Made by a program: the position numbers and the translations under genes. DNA of 39,866 nt from Nitrospirota bacterium (lineage in GTDB: Bacteria > Nitrospirota > Thermodesulfovibrionia > UBA6902). Below, piece after piece: positions 8,076 through 17,140 of this stretch. The notes beneath the pieces are model-generated. The model was not told the origin of the DNA. It did no database searches and saw nothing but the letters and a program-made list of their open reading frames with translations. Each line of letters opens with the position of its first letter. Within the stretch, counting starts at the first letter, position 1. The stretch covers positions 1-39,866 of the forward strand of contig JACRPZ010000070.1 in the NCBI GenBank assembly GCA_016222905.1, read 5' to 3'.

Positions 8076-9425
8076 ATGAACAATAAAAGAAACCTGCTCA
8101 TAATAGACGATGACAAGCTTTTCTGCGAAACTGTCAGGGATTACCTCAGTAGCAGCGCATTAAGCGTGTTTATCAGTCACACAGGAGCTGACGGACTTTC
8201 GGCATGCTCGAAGAATAAAATGGATGTGGTGCTCCTGGACCAGAACCTGCCTGATACGGAAGGTCATCTGCTCTGCTCCCCCATCCTTGCCTGCAGCGAT
8301 CAGACCAAGATAATCTTCATCACGGCCCATCCGAGTTTTGACGGCGCAATTATTGCGATCAGGTCAGGCGCGCACGACTATCTCTCAAAGCCTTTTGAAC
8401 TCGAGGAGCTTTCACTGACAGTAAAAAACTCCCTGAATACTATTGCGCTTGAAAAGGTCGCACAGGTAGAAGCTTATAAGAGCGAAAAAGAGGTCGAGGA
8501 AGCGGTGCTGATCGGCTCAAAAGGGCTTGCCGAGATACTCAAGCCCATAGAGCTTGCGGCATCATCTTCAGCGACTGTTCTTATTTCGGGCGAGACAGGG
8601 ACCGGAAAGAATGTGGCGGCAAAGGCAATACACTATAAAAGCAGAGCAAGGAAAGACGCTTTCATAAGCATAAACTGCGCGGCCATTCCGGAAAATCTTA
8701 TTGAGTCTGAGCTCTTCGGGTTTGAAAAGGGCGCCTTTACCGGAGCTTCATATTCAAAAAAAGGCATCTTTGAAATGGCTGAAGACGGAACGCTCTTCCT
8801 TGATGAAATCGGTGCAATGCCGATGCACCTTCAGGTAAAACTTCTCGGGGTCCTTGAGGATAAAAAAATAAAGAGGCTCGGCAGCGATATTATACGGCCG
8901 GTTCAAGTGCGCATAATAGCCGCTACAAATTCGGACATTGAGAACTCTCTTGACAAAACATTCCGCAGTGACCTTTATTATCGCCTGGGTGTAATACGTA
9001 TACACATTCAGCCGTTAAGGGAGCGCAAGGATGATATCCCGGAATTGTGCAATTATCTTATAAACAAGATATCCAACAGCAGCACTGTTAGAATCGAAAA
9101 AGATGAAATCAGGAAACTGATGGATTATGACTGGCCCGGCAACGTACGAGAGTTGAGGAATGTTCTTGAGAGGGCATTCATCCTTCAGAAAGGCGATGTT
9201 CTGAGACCTTCCGAACTACTGACTACGATAATTCCGCAAAAAGCCGCTCAAAGAACAGAGACGGAATCAGATGATGAGACGATATACACCTTTGAGGAGA
9301 TGGAGAAGAAACATATTAAAAAAGCGCTTGAAAAACTGTCAGGAAACTATACGAGAACTGCTGAAGCTCTCGGTATATCGCTCTCAACATTGAAAAGAAA
9401 GATCATGGAGTACGGCTTAAAATAA
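8076..9425 (+). CDS. NtrC-family sigma-54-dependent response regulator
   Basis: Transcription activator of 449 residues. Receiver about 5-120 with Asp55 (LLDQNLPDTEG) and a SKPFE lysine motif; AAA+ domain about 145-375 with Walker A GETGTGKN (172-179), sigma-54 contact loop GAFTGA (219-224), Walker B DGTLFLDEIG and arginine-rich WPGNVRELRNV; Fis-type HTH at about 407-447 (NYTRTAEALGISLSTLKRK). All residues needed for sigma-54 activation are present. It follows the REC-PAS kinase by 61 bp with a weak GGCGGGAGAGG ribosome site. Two sigma-54-like promoters are found in this window, at 11588 and 17023, which makes the haem-protein operon and the receiver operon plausible targets (inference). Confidence 0.95.
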   Translation: MNNKRNLLIIDDDKLFCETVRDYLSSSALSVFISHTGADGLSACSKNKMDVVLLDQNLPDTEGHLLCSPILACSDQTKIIFITAHPSFDGAIIAIRSGAHDYLSKPFELEELSLTVKNSLNTIALEKVAQVEAYKSEKEVEEAVLIGSKGLAEILKPIELAASSSATVLISGETGTGKNVAAKAIHYKSRARKDAFISINCAAIPENLIESELFGFEKGAFTGASYSKKGIFEMAEDGTLFLDEIGAMPMHLQVKLLGVLEDKKIKRLGSDIIRPVQVRIIAATNSDIENSLDKTFRSDLYYRLGVIRIHIQPLRERKDDIPELCNYLINKISNSSTVRIEKDEIRKLMDYDWPGNVRELRNVLERAFILQKGDVLRPSELLTTIIPQKAAQRTETESDDETIYTFEEMEKKHIKKALEKLSGNYTRTAEALGISLSTLKRKIMEYGLK

Positions 9426-9436
9426 ACCTCTCGCGA

Positions 9437-10090
9437 CTAACCCTGGGTCAACCCTTCGCGGATGGCATACTTGATAAGTTCAGCCGCATTCTGCATCTTC
9501 AGCCTGCTCATGATATTGAGGCGGTGCTTTTCGACCGTTCTCGCGCTAAGGTCCAGAATCTCCGCGATCTTCGCGTTCGTCTTCCCCTCGGCAATCAGTT
9601 GCACGATCTCTCTTTCTCTCGAGGTAAGCGCGGGGCTGTCCGGCTTTTCCCCTTCCCTGATTACCCTGAGATAATCATCCACCATTACTGCTGATATTTT
9701 TGGGCTCAGGTAAATCTGGTCCTTCTCAAATGCCAGACGGATGGCCTGGACCAGTTCCTCGAAGGCGCACTCCTTCAGCAGATACCCTGAGGCCCCGGCG
9801 TCAAGCATCTCCCTCGCGAGGCGCCTGTGGGCATGCATAGACAATGCAATCACCTTAATGCCGGGGTTTTCCATCCGAATCCGGCGGGTGGCTTCGATCC
9901 CGTTCAAATCCGGCATGGTCACGTCCATGATCACTACCCGGGGTTGAAGTTGCCGGACCAGATTGACAGCCGTTCGCCCGTCCTCCGCTTCTCCGATCAC
10001 CTTCATTTCTTCCTGCTGCTCCAGTAAGTGGCGGACCCCTTCCCGGAAGATCCTGTGATCGTCAACCAGTACAATTTCTATTGTCTTCAT
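9437..10090 (-). CDS. NarL/FixJ-family response regulator (REC-LuxR HTH)
   Basis: DNA-binding response regulator, 217 residues, full length for the family. Receiver 1-120 with Asp56 (VVIMDVTMPDLNG), an acidic pair in VDDHR, and Lys in LLKECAF; LuxR-type HTH about 150-210 (LTSREREIVQLIAEGKTNAKIAEILDLSARTVEKHRLNIM). The ATG is preceded by AAGGAAGGGA. It lies on the minus strand downstream of the NarX-type kinase with a 222-bp gap. The two very probably form a two-component pair. It converges tail to tail with the NtrC-type gene, whose stop is only about 12 bp away. Confidence 0.95.
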   Translation of the reverse strand: MKTIEIVLVDDHRIFREGVRHLLEQQEEMKVIGEAEDGRTAVNLVRQLQPRVVIMDVTMPDLNGIEATRRIRMENPGIKVIALSMHAHRRLAREMLDAGASGYLLKECAFEELVQAIRLAFEKDQIYLSPKISAVMVDDYLRVIREGEKPDSPALTSREREIVQLIAEGKTNAKIAEILDLSARTVEKHRLNIMSRLKMQNAAELIKYAIREGLTQG

Positions 10091-10128
10091 GAGTTATTCC
10101 CTTCCTTGTCCATATTATCCAATAAACA

Positions 10129-10317
10129 GCAATTAACCACAGCCAAAAGTAGGCGCTTCTAAGCGAGAACACGGAGAATAAAGATGTAAAAGAATTTAGA
10201 TTCTAATAGTTACTCACATTATTTGCATTTGTTTTTGCTCTCACCCGAAAAGGGAAAGGATTTTATGTATTAATATTATGATGTTTAAGTCTTTCTCTGT
10301 GATCTCCGTGGTTCAAC
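10129..10317. repeat. Intergenic segment bounded by degenerate AACCAC/CACGGAGA inverted repeats
   Basis: This gap between the NarL-type and NarX-type genes begins near 10132 with AATTAACCACAG and AACACGGAGAA, and ends near 10292-10317 with the inverse CTCTGTGATCTCCGTGGTT, overlapping the last codons of the kinase gene. The left copy is split by a small CGCTT/AAGCG hairpin. It resembles a short non-coding repeat element rather than a gene; no promoter is obvious. Confidence 0.35.
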
Positions 10318-11326
10318 TGCTTTTTTTAGGTTTATAGGGCATTGACAGGGTGATGGTGGTCCCTCTCCCCGGTTCTGATATGATTAAAAAATTGCCATTC
10401 ATATATGTCATCCGCTCCCTGACAGTAATAATCCCCAATTTCTGCTGGCCGATTAATGAAACCGGTGATAAGCTATCAATGTCAAAGCCGGTCCCGTCAT
10501 CCTTGATCTCAACGACTATGTTGCTGGTTTCCCGGCGAACGGAAATCTCCACGTTGCGGGCCTTTGCGTGCTTGACGGCATTCACCAGGAGTTCCCGTAT
10601 CGCCCTGATGAAAATCACTCTTGTGTCGCCGGCCGGCAAATCAGGGGCGCCATCTGCTTTAATGCTGAAGGCCACGCCGTTTCTTTCGAGCACTTCCTCG
10701 CCCAGCCATTCCAGGGCGGACATAAAAGGTAAATCGTTTATCAGAAGAGGCAAACTTAAGTCGGAGCTGAGTGAGCGGGAATAGCTTAACGCTTCATTGA
10801 TAAGCTCTTTAATGTCGTCTATAGTTTTCTTTTCCTGATCTGCGGAAAGTGACAGCCTCAACATACCGAGCCGGTTATTCACTATTGCCAGCGTATGGCC
10901 GATGTTGTCGTGCAATTCAGCAGCTATCCGGTTCCTTTCTTGCTCTTCGACGACTGCCAACTGTGAGGACATAGATCGAAGCTGCCCCTGATGTTCGACA
11001 AGCCTCTCTTCTATCCTTTTCCGCTCTTCAAGCTCCATATGCAATTGTGCTGTTCGTTCTCCTACACGCTTTTCCAGATCAAGGTTGAGTTGCTCCATGT
11101 CCCGCTGTACCTGTCTAAGGGTGGTAATCTGATGAAGTAACGAGCGAAAAAAGATGAAGTACAGGGCGGGGGAAATCAACAGGAGCAGAAGGGCGGAATC
11201 AAATAACGCTGTCATGTAAACTGACATCGGCGGCATGTACTGCAGAATTATCATGGCAAGTGTCTCGGCCACAGCTATCACCATGGCCAGGTCAATGACA
11301 AGACGAAGAGGTTGGGATTCTTTCAT
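10313..11326 (-). CDS. Membrane histidine kinase, NarX/DegS (HisKA_3) type
   Basis: A 337-residue kinase. Two hydrophobic helices (about 10-30 and 40-60) with a very short periplasmic loop, a coiled coil (about 65-130), HisKA_3 with His139 (AAELHDNIGHTLA), and HATPase with ELLVNAVKHAKA, DDGTGFD and a GIITVRERMTYMNG segment typical of this class. The tiny extracytoplasmic loop argues against binding a large ligand; it may sense membrane or redox state (inference). It is encoded upstream of the NarL-type regulator on the same strand, its probable partner, and is divergent from the large cytochrome gene, so either regulator could act on the 376-bp intergenic region. Confidence 0.92.
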   Translation of the reverse strand: MKESQPLRLVIDLAMVIAVAETLAMIILQYMPPMSVYMTALFDSALLLLLISPALYFIFFRSLLHQITTLRQVQRDMEQLNLDLEKRVGERTAQLHMELEERKRIEERLVEHQGQLRSMSSQLAVVEEQERNRIAAELHDNIGHTLAIVNNRLGMLRLSLSADQEKKTIDDIKELINEALSYSRSLSSDLSLPLLINDLPFMSALEWLGEEVLERNGVAFSIKADGAPDLPAGDTRVIFIRAIRELLVNAVKHAKARNVEISVRRETSNIVVEIKDDGTGFDIDSLSPVSLIGQQKLGIITVRERMTYMNGNFLIISEPGRGTTITLSMPYKPKKSS

Positions 11327-11587
11327 GAATATATTCTACCAGAAACCGCTGAGAGCAGTCTTTCCGGTCAGAGCAGAGACTGCGACGTGATGAACATGGT
11401 CACAACGAGATACAACACCTCATTTTATGAATAACCTATGAGTATTATGGATAGTCTATTTTGAATGACTGTTCGTTTTGATTATGCGTAATTGTCCTCT
11501 GTTTTCCGGGCGGAAGATACCCGCGTTCGGGTGTATTAAATACTTAGCATCTTGATTTATAAGAATATTTTTAAACCGGATATTAAT

Positions 11588-11603
11588 TGGTTCTTATCTT
11601 GCA
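11588..11603 (+). promoter_or_regulatory. Putative sigma-54 promoter upstream of the large cytochrome gene
   Basis: TGGTTC-N5-TTGC-A matches the sigma-54 -24/-12 pattern (TGGCAC-N5-TTGC) with exact spacing and intact GG and GC. It is about 100 bp before the start at 11703, leaving room for a leader. The rest of the 376-bp gap (11327-11702) is AT-rich and holds no gene that I can see; the cytochrome gene's ribosome site AAAGGAGGGG is at about 11687-11697. Confidence 0.5.
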
Positions 11604-11702
11604 AAGAATGATCTATAGAAATATACAATTCTGTTTCAACTACTGAGTGAATATGGCTCGATTGACATTTACAATAGCAAAATAAAAAAGGAGGGGAATA
11701 TC

Positions 11703-14700
11703 ATGAGTCAAAGACTGTTTTTTAGGGGACGAAATTCTAACATTTTAACGAAGTGTCTGCTGATAGTTTTGTGTATCAGCATGGCGCTGCCGTTTCCCGC
11801 CATGGCTGAATCGGGGGGAACAATCACAACACCGATAGTACCCCCAGGATTTTTATTTGAGCCTGAGAGCACCATCGATTCGCTGAAAACTGTTTCCGAA
11901 TGGAACGAGGTCGAGCAGCTAATGGACAACCCGTACGCTGTGATACGGGACACAAGCGGCACCCCCGGAAATGCGCAGGGCTACCCGTCCTACATCACAA
12001 CAATTGTGCGCCGCAAATCCTTCCTGCCGCCCGGATGCACTTACAACCCCGCAGTTGCAGGTCCGGATGGTGGGGGTCTGCCCCTTTGCAATAATGCCCT
12101 GCTGCCCCAGTTTCCTATCCATCCTTTGAATTACAATCCGACTACAGGTGAAGAAATGCGCTTACTCAGCCCTCTTTACACGGGCGGTAATTTTAGAGTC
12201 CCTCTTGAACTCGTAGATACCGGAGAGCTCAATGCCGATGGGCTTCCCATTTATCAATGGACATATCAGATCGCAACCATTTCTCCGGGCGCAGACCGTG
12301 TTTTTGAGACTTCAATTGACTACAACAGCCCGATTAGGCCTGATGTTAATCCCTTGAATCCAGACACATTTGCTTGCATAATTGGAACGGAGGCAAACCC
12401 CCCGGAGGGATCTACCATTTGTGGGGGAGATCCGGGCGAACCCGGCTATCTCGGGTTCGGCGCGCTGGGAAACACCAATGTCCAAAGGATAGGGCTATAC
12501 TCGGTTCCGGCCGTTCCACTCGCCGGACTTGGTGTGCCGGGGGGCTCGCTACCGGGAGGTCTGAGAGTGCCGGGGACGGTAATCCCCACAAACAAGCGAC
12601 TCTTTGATCCGGAGAGGGGCTATATCCAGGCGAGAAATGCAACGACCGGCGCAGGCGGGCTCAGAAAGCCTTCTCTCAGGATACCGGATGCGGGTGGAAC
12701 TCCGGCCAATCCGAATTATCTTGCAAACACCGACCCGAACGACGTTCTGCCTTCGAATGAGAACGATTACATCCGTGGAGCTACCTTTGCCGAAAAGCAG
12801 GCTGCCAGAGATGCCGCAACCATATTCGGAAAGGCTGTATTCTGGGACATGCAGGTGGGGAGCGATGGCGTGCAATCCTGCGGTTCCTGTCACTTCTCGG
12901 CCCTCGTTGACGACCGTGTCAAAAATCAGCTTAATCCTAACCATTTAGGCGGGGACCTGACATTACAACTCCACGGACCCAATGCCAATCAACAAGTGAC
13001 AGCCGCTGACTTCCCCCTCCACAAGCTGGCAGATATAACCAGCCCAGGTGAACCGCTTCTGAATTCGGGCAATGTTATTTTTGACACAAATGACGTCATG
13101 TCTTCCATGGGCGTTGTTTTCCGCCAGTTCGTTGATGTGCCTGTGGGAACGACAGCATTTTTCACCGCACCGGGCACCGGGATAAAGTCGTTGCTGCCTG
13201 ACATAGGCAATGCCGTGCCAGACCCGATCCCGGCTTTTCAAGGACTGAGAAGGGTTGAGCCTCGCAATACGCCTTCGCTCTTCTCAGCGGCAATGAACTT
13301 CGACAATTTCTGGGACGGCCGTGCCCGTCACGACTTTAACGGCGGCAGTGTCTTCGGCGCCTCGGATCCCGGAAACCATGTTTTCGTTAATAACGGCGCT
13401 ACATCCGGAAGCCTGTCGGCTACCCGGCAGATCATCCGGTTCTCCAGCCTGGCATCCCTGGCAACAGGGCCGGCCCTGAGCGAATTTGAGATGTCTTTCG
13501 CAGGCCGCAACTGGGCCAAGATAGGCAAGAAGCTGCTTCAGTCAGGTGTTACGCCCTTGGCCAACCAGTTGGTGGATAAGACGGACAGTGTGCTGGGTAT
13601 TTATTCCAATCAGGGTGGTTCGGCCTGTGCTGGACTGCCGGTCGCTGATCGTTCAGGTAACGGTCTCACTGCAGCCGGCAAGCCAGGCCTTTGCATCAGT
13701 TATCCTGCCCTTATACGGCGGGCCTTCTATCCGCATCTCTGGTCAAATACCACACAGCATCTCAATGGCGCGCCCTCAGGGGACCCATTTGATTTTTACT
13801 CCCTCACGATTACGGCAGGCGCAGTTTCGCCATCCAACACCAACCAGTTCACCCAGATGGAAGCGAACATGTCACTCTTCTTCGGGCTGGGGGTCCAGAT
13901 CTGGGGACAGATACTGATCCCGGACAATACCCCTTTCGACCGGTTCCTTGATGTGAATCCTGACGCGTTCCTTGCGTTGGGAGAGGCAGGCGAGCCGCTG
14001 CTTGTTAACGACCAGCGCTCGTGCAGCCGGACGGAAGGCAGGCGCCCCTGCTTTACCGAATTAGGGAATTTTAAGCGTGATCCAAACTTGATAGCCCGGC
14101 TTAATCCAGCGAATGAGGGTGGAATAGGCGCTACGGAATTTCCGGACGGCGGGACCCGTCAGCCGGGACAGCCTGACCCGCTGCTCGGGTCGGACCTCTT
14201 CAATGGGACCAACCTTTCGCTCAAGAACCCTAACTTCAGATCCACCCGGTGCGGCGCATGCCATTTGGGAGCCAATCTGACCGACAATAACTTTGAAAGG
14301 ACCCATGCGGTATCGCTTGGTGACTTTGCCTCGGAGTTCCTTATTCCCGGAATTGAAAATATTCTTGAGCCCTTGGGCAGAGGGAGGCTCATATCGGGTT
14401 TCCTGCTTGAATCCGAGTTGAACGAAAACGGACAGGACGCGATAGAGCGCTTCATTGCGAACCAGTCTTTGACAGTCGATCCGGAGACAGGTTTGGCGTT
14501 TCCGGACGGCGCCTTCTTCCTCGACAACGGCGTATACAACATCGGAGTTCGCCCTATAGATGAGGACATTTCCCGTGGAGGCGACGACCCATTTGGCTGG
14601 CCGCTTTCTCTGTCAGCTCTTATGCTTAAAAATCTCGGCGGTCCGGCTTTTGAGCCGGGAGTTCCGCTGACTAATTTTGATCCGGACCTCGGTGTAGGCG

Positions 14701-15557
14701 GAGGGTTGTTCGAGGAAACAGCACAGGACCAGATGATCAACCCCGGACTTGAGGCCGATCCTCTTGATCCACAACTGCCGCCTCACCTTGCGCCGTGGGT
14801 CAACAACGATAACGTTGGCAACTCACATCCTGAAATGGACGAGTTATTCGGCGGACTTAATACCCTAACGGAATCCCCTATGCTGGAAGGGTATGTTGAT
14901 ACACTGGGACCATTCAATCCTGCCGGCGTTGTCAACGAGGCTTTGAACAACGCTGAGGGCCCGCTCATGGGCATGTGGCCAGTCGTCAACCGTGTGGGCA
15001 GAATGGGCAACTTCAAGGCGCCCCAACTGCGTAATGTGGAGTTCACCGGCCCTTACTTCCATAACGGAGGCCAGTTGACGCTCCGCCAGGTAGTTGACTT
15101 TTATGCCCGCGGCGGCGACTTCCCGATCACTAATGCCGCACACCGGGACATGATGATCCTCAATCTTAGAGAGGAAATCCAGTCATTAGGCCGCCTCAAT
15201 GACCCAAGTCAGCTTTATCCTGATGGTTTCACACAGGAGGAGGCGCTGGTAGCCCTGGTGGATTATCTGCTGGAGCTCACCGACAGCCGGGTGAAGTATG
15301 AGCAGGCGCCATATGACCACCCCGAGGTCTTCGTGCCTCTGGATGGCACTGCCCCGGACAATACCTTCGGCAGGCCGGGCTTCCTGGCTAATCTTAGCAA
15401 TGGTCTGTTCAGACAGGTGACGGCATCCGGCGCAGGAGGCCACAAAGACACGAACGGCAATCTTATCCCTACTCCGAGCTTCCTCGGAGTCACGACTGTT
15501 CGCAATAACCCGAATTGTAATCCCTCTTCAGGCCCGATCAGTCACTACTGTCATTAA
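11703..15557 (+). CDS. Very large exported di-haem protein of the MauG/cytochrome c peroxidase superfamily
   Basis: 1284 residues with a signal peptide (hydrophobic core CLLIVLCISMALPFPAMA, cleavage near residue 35). Two haem-c sites are visible: CGSCH at 393-397 and CGACH at 850-854. Family signatures include FWDGRARHDFNGG after the first haem and, near the C-terminus, FKAPQLRNVEFTGPYFHNGG with TLRQVVDFYARGGDF, typical of bacterial di-haem peroxidases and MauG. Usual members are about 320-500 residues; here the haems are 457 residues apart and about 390 residues precede the first. It should act in the periplasm or outside the cell as an oxidase/peroxidase or electron-transfer enzyme; the substrate is unknown. 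It is followed by an exported FKBP isomerase and preceded by a sigma-54-like promoter. A strong ribosome site precedes the ATG. Confidence 0.85.
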   Translation: MSQRLFFRGRNSNILTKCLLIVLCISMALPFPAMAESGGTITTPIVPPGFLFEPESTIDSLKTVSEWNEVEQLMDNPYAVIRDTSGTPGNAQGYPSYITTIVRRKSFLPPGCTYNPAVAGPDGGGLPLCNNALLPQFPIHPLNYNPTTGEEMRLLSPLYTGGNFRVPLELVDTGELNADGLPIYQWTYQIATISPGADRVFETSIDYNSPIRPDVNPLNPDTFACIIGTEANPPEGSTICGGDPGEPGYLGFGALGNTNVQRIGLYSVPAVPLAGLGVPGGSLPGGLRVPGTVIPTNKRLFDPERGYIQARNATTGAGGLRKPSLRIPDAGGTPANPNYLANTDPNDVLPSNENDYIRGATFAEKQAARDAATIFGKAVFWDMQVGSDGVQSCGSCHFSALVDDRVKNQLNPNHLGGDLTLQLHGPNANQQVTAADFPLHKLADITSPGEPLLNSGNVIFDTNDVMSSMGVVFRQFVDVPVGTTAFFTAPGTGIKSLLPDIGNAVPDPIPAFQGLRRVEPRNTPSLFSAAMNFDNFWDGRARHDFNGGSVFGASDPGNHVFVNNGATSGSLSATRQIIRFSSLASLATGPALSEFEMSFAGRNWAKIGKKLLQSGVTPLANQLVDKTDSVLGIYSNQGGSACAGLPVADRSGNGLTAAGKPGLCISYPALIRRAFYPHLWSNTTQHLNGAPSGDPFDFYSLTITAGAVSPSNTNQFTQMEANMSLFFGLGVQIWGQILIPDNTPFDRFLDVNPDAFLALGEAGEPLLVNDQRSCSRTEGRRPCFTELGNFKRDPNLIARLNPANEGGIGATEFPDGGTRQPGQPDPLLGSDLFNGTNLSLKNPNFRSTRCGACHLGANLTDNNFERTHAVSLGDFASEFLIPGIENILEPLGRGRLISGFLLESELNENGQDAIERFIANQSLTVDPETGLAFPDGAFFLDNGVYNIGVRPIDEDISRGGDDPFGWPLSLSALMLKNLGGPAFEPGVPLTNFDPDLGVGGGLFEETAQDQMINPGLEADPLDPQLPPHLAPWVNNDNVGNSHPEMDELFGGLNTLTESPMLEGYVDTLGPFNPAGVVNEALNNAEGPLMGMWPVVNRVGRMGNFKAPQLRNVEFTGPYFHNGGQLTLRQVVDFYARGGDFPITNAAHRDMMILNLREEIQSLGRLNDPSQLYPDGFTQEEALVALVDYLLELTDSRVKYEQAPYDHPEVFVPLDGTAPDNTFGRPGFLANLSNGLFRQVTASGAGGHKDTNGNLIPTPSFLGVTTVRNNPNCNPSSGPISHYCH

Positions 15558-15572
15558 GTCAGTTTTTTCTCC

Positions 15573-15607
15573 GTGCTAATCCCCTCTTTTTCAGAGGGGA
15601 TTAGCAC
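15573..15607 (+). terminator. Perfect 15-bp hairpin between the cytochrome and FKBP genes
   Basis: GTGCTAATCCCCTCT (15573-15587), a 5-base loop, and its exact complement at 15593-15607, flanked by T6 and A6 runs that can extend the stem. No T tract follows on the plus strand, so this may be an mRNA-stabilising or attenuating hairpin rather than a classic terminator. The CCCCTCT/AGAGGGG core links it to the palindromic repeat family. Confidence 0.6.
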
Positions 15608-15634
15608 AAAAAAGAGGTCATTGACAACAAGGAA

Positions 15635-16807
15635 ATGAGAGGAAAATCAATGATTATACCAGACAACATTCGCTGTTTACTTGCCTCAACAGCCTTGATA
15701 TTGGTCCTTCTATCCGGTAGTTTGCCGGCACAGGAGACACATGCAGCGTCTTCAGCAGCCATAACTGACATAAAAATATCCTTCAAACTTGATACCCGGC
15801 TCACTCATGGCCAGTACATGGGAGATCTCTGGGTCTCGCCGCCAACTTATACCGGCACTGTCGGTCAGGATACTGTAGATGCCAGGGTAGAGGGGGTTGA
15901 CGTTGCCGGAAACTCAGTGGTGATAAGCTCTGAATGGACAGCGTCCGATCCCTCTATGATTGAGGTATCGCCAGAGCAAGGTAAGGAGGTCAAAATAACT
16001 GTAAAACGAACAGGAGAGAGCAGGCTGACAGCAGTTGCTCCCGGGTTTTCCAAAGAGTTATACATAAAGGCGGTGCATAAGAATAATGCCATGCAGATTG
16101 ATATTACTCCGGTGCAGACCTCAATCGTGGGGAAGCAAAAGGAGACAGAGGGAACAGAGGGCCAGAGAGAAAAGGTGAGCTATAGTCTTGGTTACATCAC
16201 TGGCAGCCGAATAAAAAGGGAATCCATGGACATCGATCCCGACGTCTATGTTAAGTCATTCAAGGAAGGTTTTGCCGGAGATAAACCGGCCATGACCGAT
16301 CAGGAGATGCGCGACACCCTCGCAACGATCCAGAAGGACTGGAAGACAAAACAGTCCGAACAAAAAAAGGAAGCGGCTGCGGAGCGTAATAAACTTGCTG
16401 AAAAGAACAAAAAAGAAGGTGAAGCATTCCTGTCTGAGAATGCCATGAAGGAGGGTGTTGTTACTCTGCCGGGCGGTCTCCAGTACAAGATCATCAAGGA
16501 AGGCACGGGCAAGCAGCCTGCAAGTACCGATAAGGTCAAAGTACATTATCGCGGCAGCCTGATCAACGGGACCGAGTTTGACAGTTCTTACAAGAGAGGC
16601 GCGCCCGCGGAGTTCAATCTTGATAAAGTCATCAAGGGCTGGACCGATGCATTGCCGCTTATGAAGGAGGGATCCAAGTGGATGCTTTACATACCGCCTG
16701 ATCTTGGCTATGGCAAGCGGGGAGGAGGGGCCCGAGGCAAGATCGGACCAAATCAGACCCTCATTTTTGAGGTCGAACTTTTATCTGTTGAGCAGCGGGG
16801 GCAATAA
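15635..16807 (+). CDS. Exported FKBP-type peptidyl-prolyl isomerase with N-terminal Ig-like domain
   Basis: 390 residues. A signal peptide (LLASTALILVLLSGSLPAQETHA) is followed by a beta-rich Ig-like region (about 45-150: ISSEWTASDPSMIEVSPEQG, SRLTAVAPGFS), an FKBP_N dimerisation domain (about 180-275: VSYSLGYITGSRIKRE) with a charged helix, and an FKBP domain (about 282-388: KVKVHYRGSLINGTEFDSSY, PPDLGYGKRG, LIFEVELL). The C-terminal part is like FkpA/Mip; the Ig-like N-terminus is not usual for that family. A second ATG at 15650 with AGAGGAAA ahead is an alternative start. Its position 77 bp after the giant di-haem protein suggests it helps fold that proline-rich protein in the periplasm (inference). 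Confidence 0.88.
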   Translation: MRGKSMIIPDNIRCLLASTALILVLLSGSLPAQETHAASSAAITDIKISFKLDTRLTHGQYMGDLWVSPPTYTGTVGQDTVDARVEGVDVAGNSVVISSEWTASDPSMIEVSPEQGKEVKITVKRTGESRLTAVAPGFSKELYIKAVHKNNAMQIDITPVQTSIVGKQKETEGTEGQREKVSYSLGYITGSRIKRESMDIDPDVYVKSFKEGFAGDKPAMTDQEMRDTLATIQKDWKTKQSEQKKEAAAERNKLAEKNKKEGEAFLSENAMKEGVVTLPGGLQYKIIKEGTGKQPASTDKVKVHYRGSLINGTEFDSSYKRGAPAEFNLDKVIKGWTDALPLMKEGSKWMLYIPPDLGYGKRGGGARGKIGPNQTLIFEVELLSVEQRGQ

Positions 16808-16884
16808 GTAAATCTGTCTTGAAACTGATCGCGGAAGGATTTAGTTAATAATTTATTACAAGAGGAAAGTGTCGGTTATAGCGG

Positions 16885-16901
16885 GGCGGGAGGATCCCGC
16901 C
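16885..16901 (+). terminator. Possible hairpin terminator after the FKBP gene
   Basis: GGCGGGA-GGA-TCCCGCC, a 7-bp GC-rich stem with a 3-base loop, 78 bp after the FKBP stop. No T run follows, so factor-independent termination is uncertain. Besides this hairpin and the sigma-54-like site at 17023, the 333-bp gap 16808-17140 shows nothing recognisable. Confidence 0.4.
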
Positions 16902-17022
16902 TTGCCAACTATCTATTTAAAATAACCCCTCCTTTCAAAATAGACTACCCAAATCAATCTGATTAATTGATCCCCTGAATTCCTTAGAAGATAACTCCTT
17001 GATTTTCCTCTATATTTACCCC

Positions 17023-17038
17023 TGGTATAGTAGTTGCT
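17023..17038 (+). promoter_or_regulatory. Putative sigma-54 promoter upstream of the receiver gene
   Basis: TGGTAT-N5-TTGC-T matches the -24/-12 sigma-54 pattern with correct spacing and both GG and GC. It lies about 103 bp before the receiver start at 17141, nearly the same distance as the similar site before the large cytochrome gene. Confidence 0.5.
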
Positions 17039-17140
17039 TCTAAATATTACAACGCAATTGTCCGAAATAATTTTTTCGGTACATGCGAAGCATGGCAGGC
17101 ATTATTTAGCCTGACTTCTTATATGTAAAGGGAGGCTTTA

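Noticed and set aside
11650-11670. Second sigma-54-like TGGCTC...TGACA in the cytochrome leader
   Set aside because: The -12 half does not match TTGC at the required spacing.
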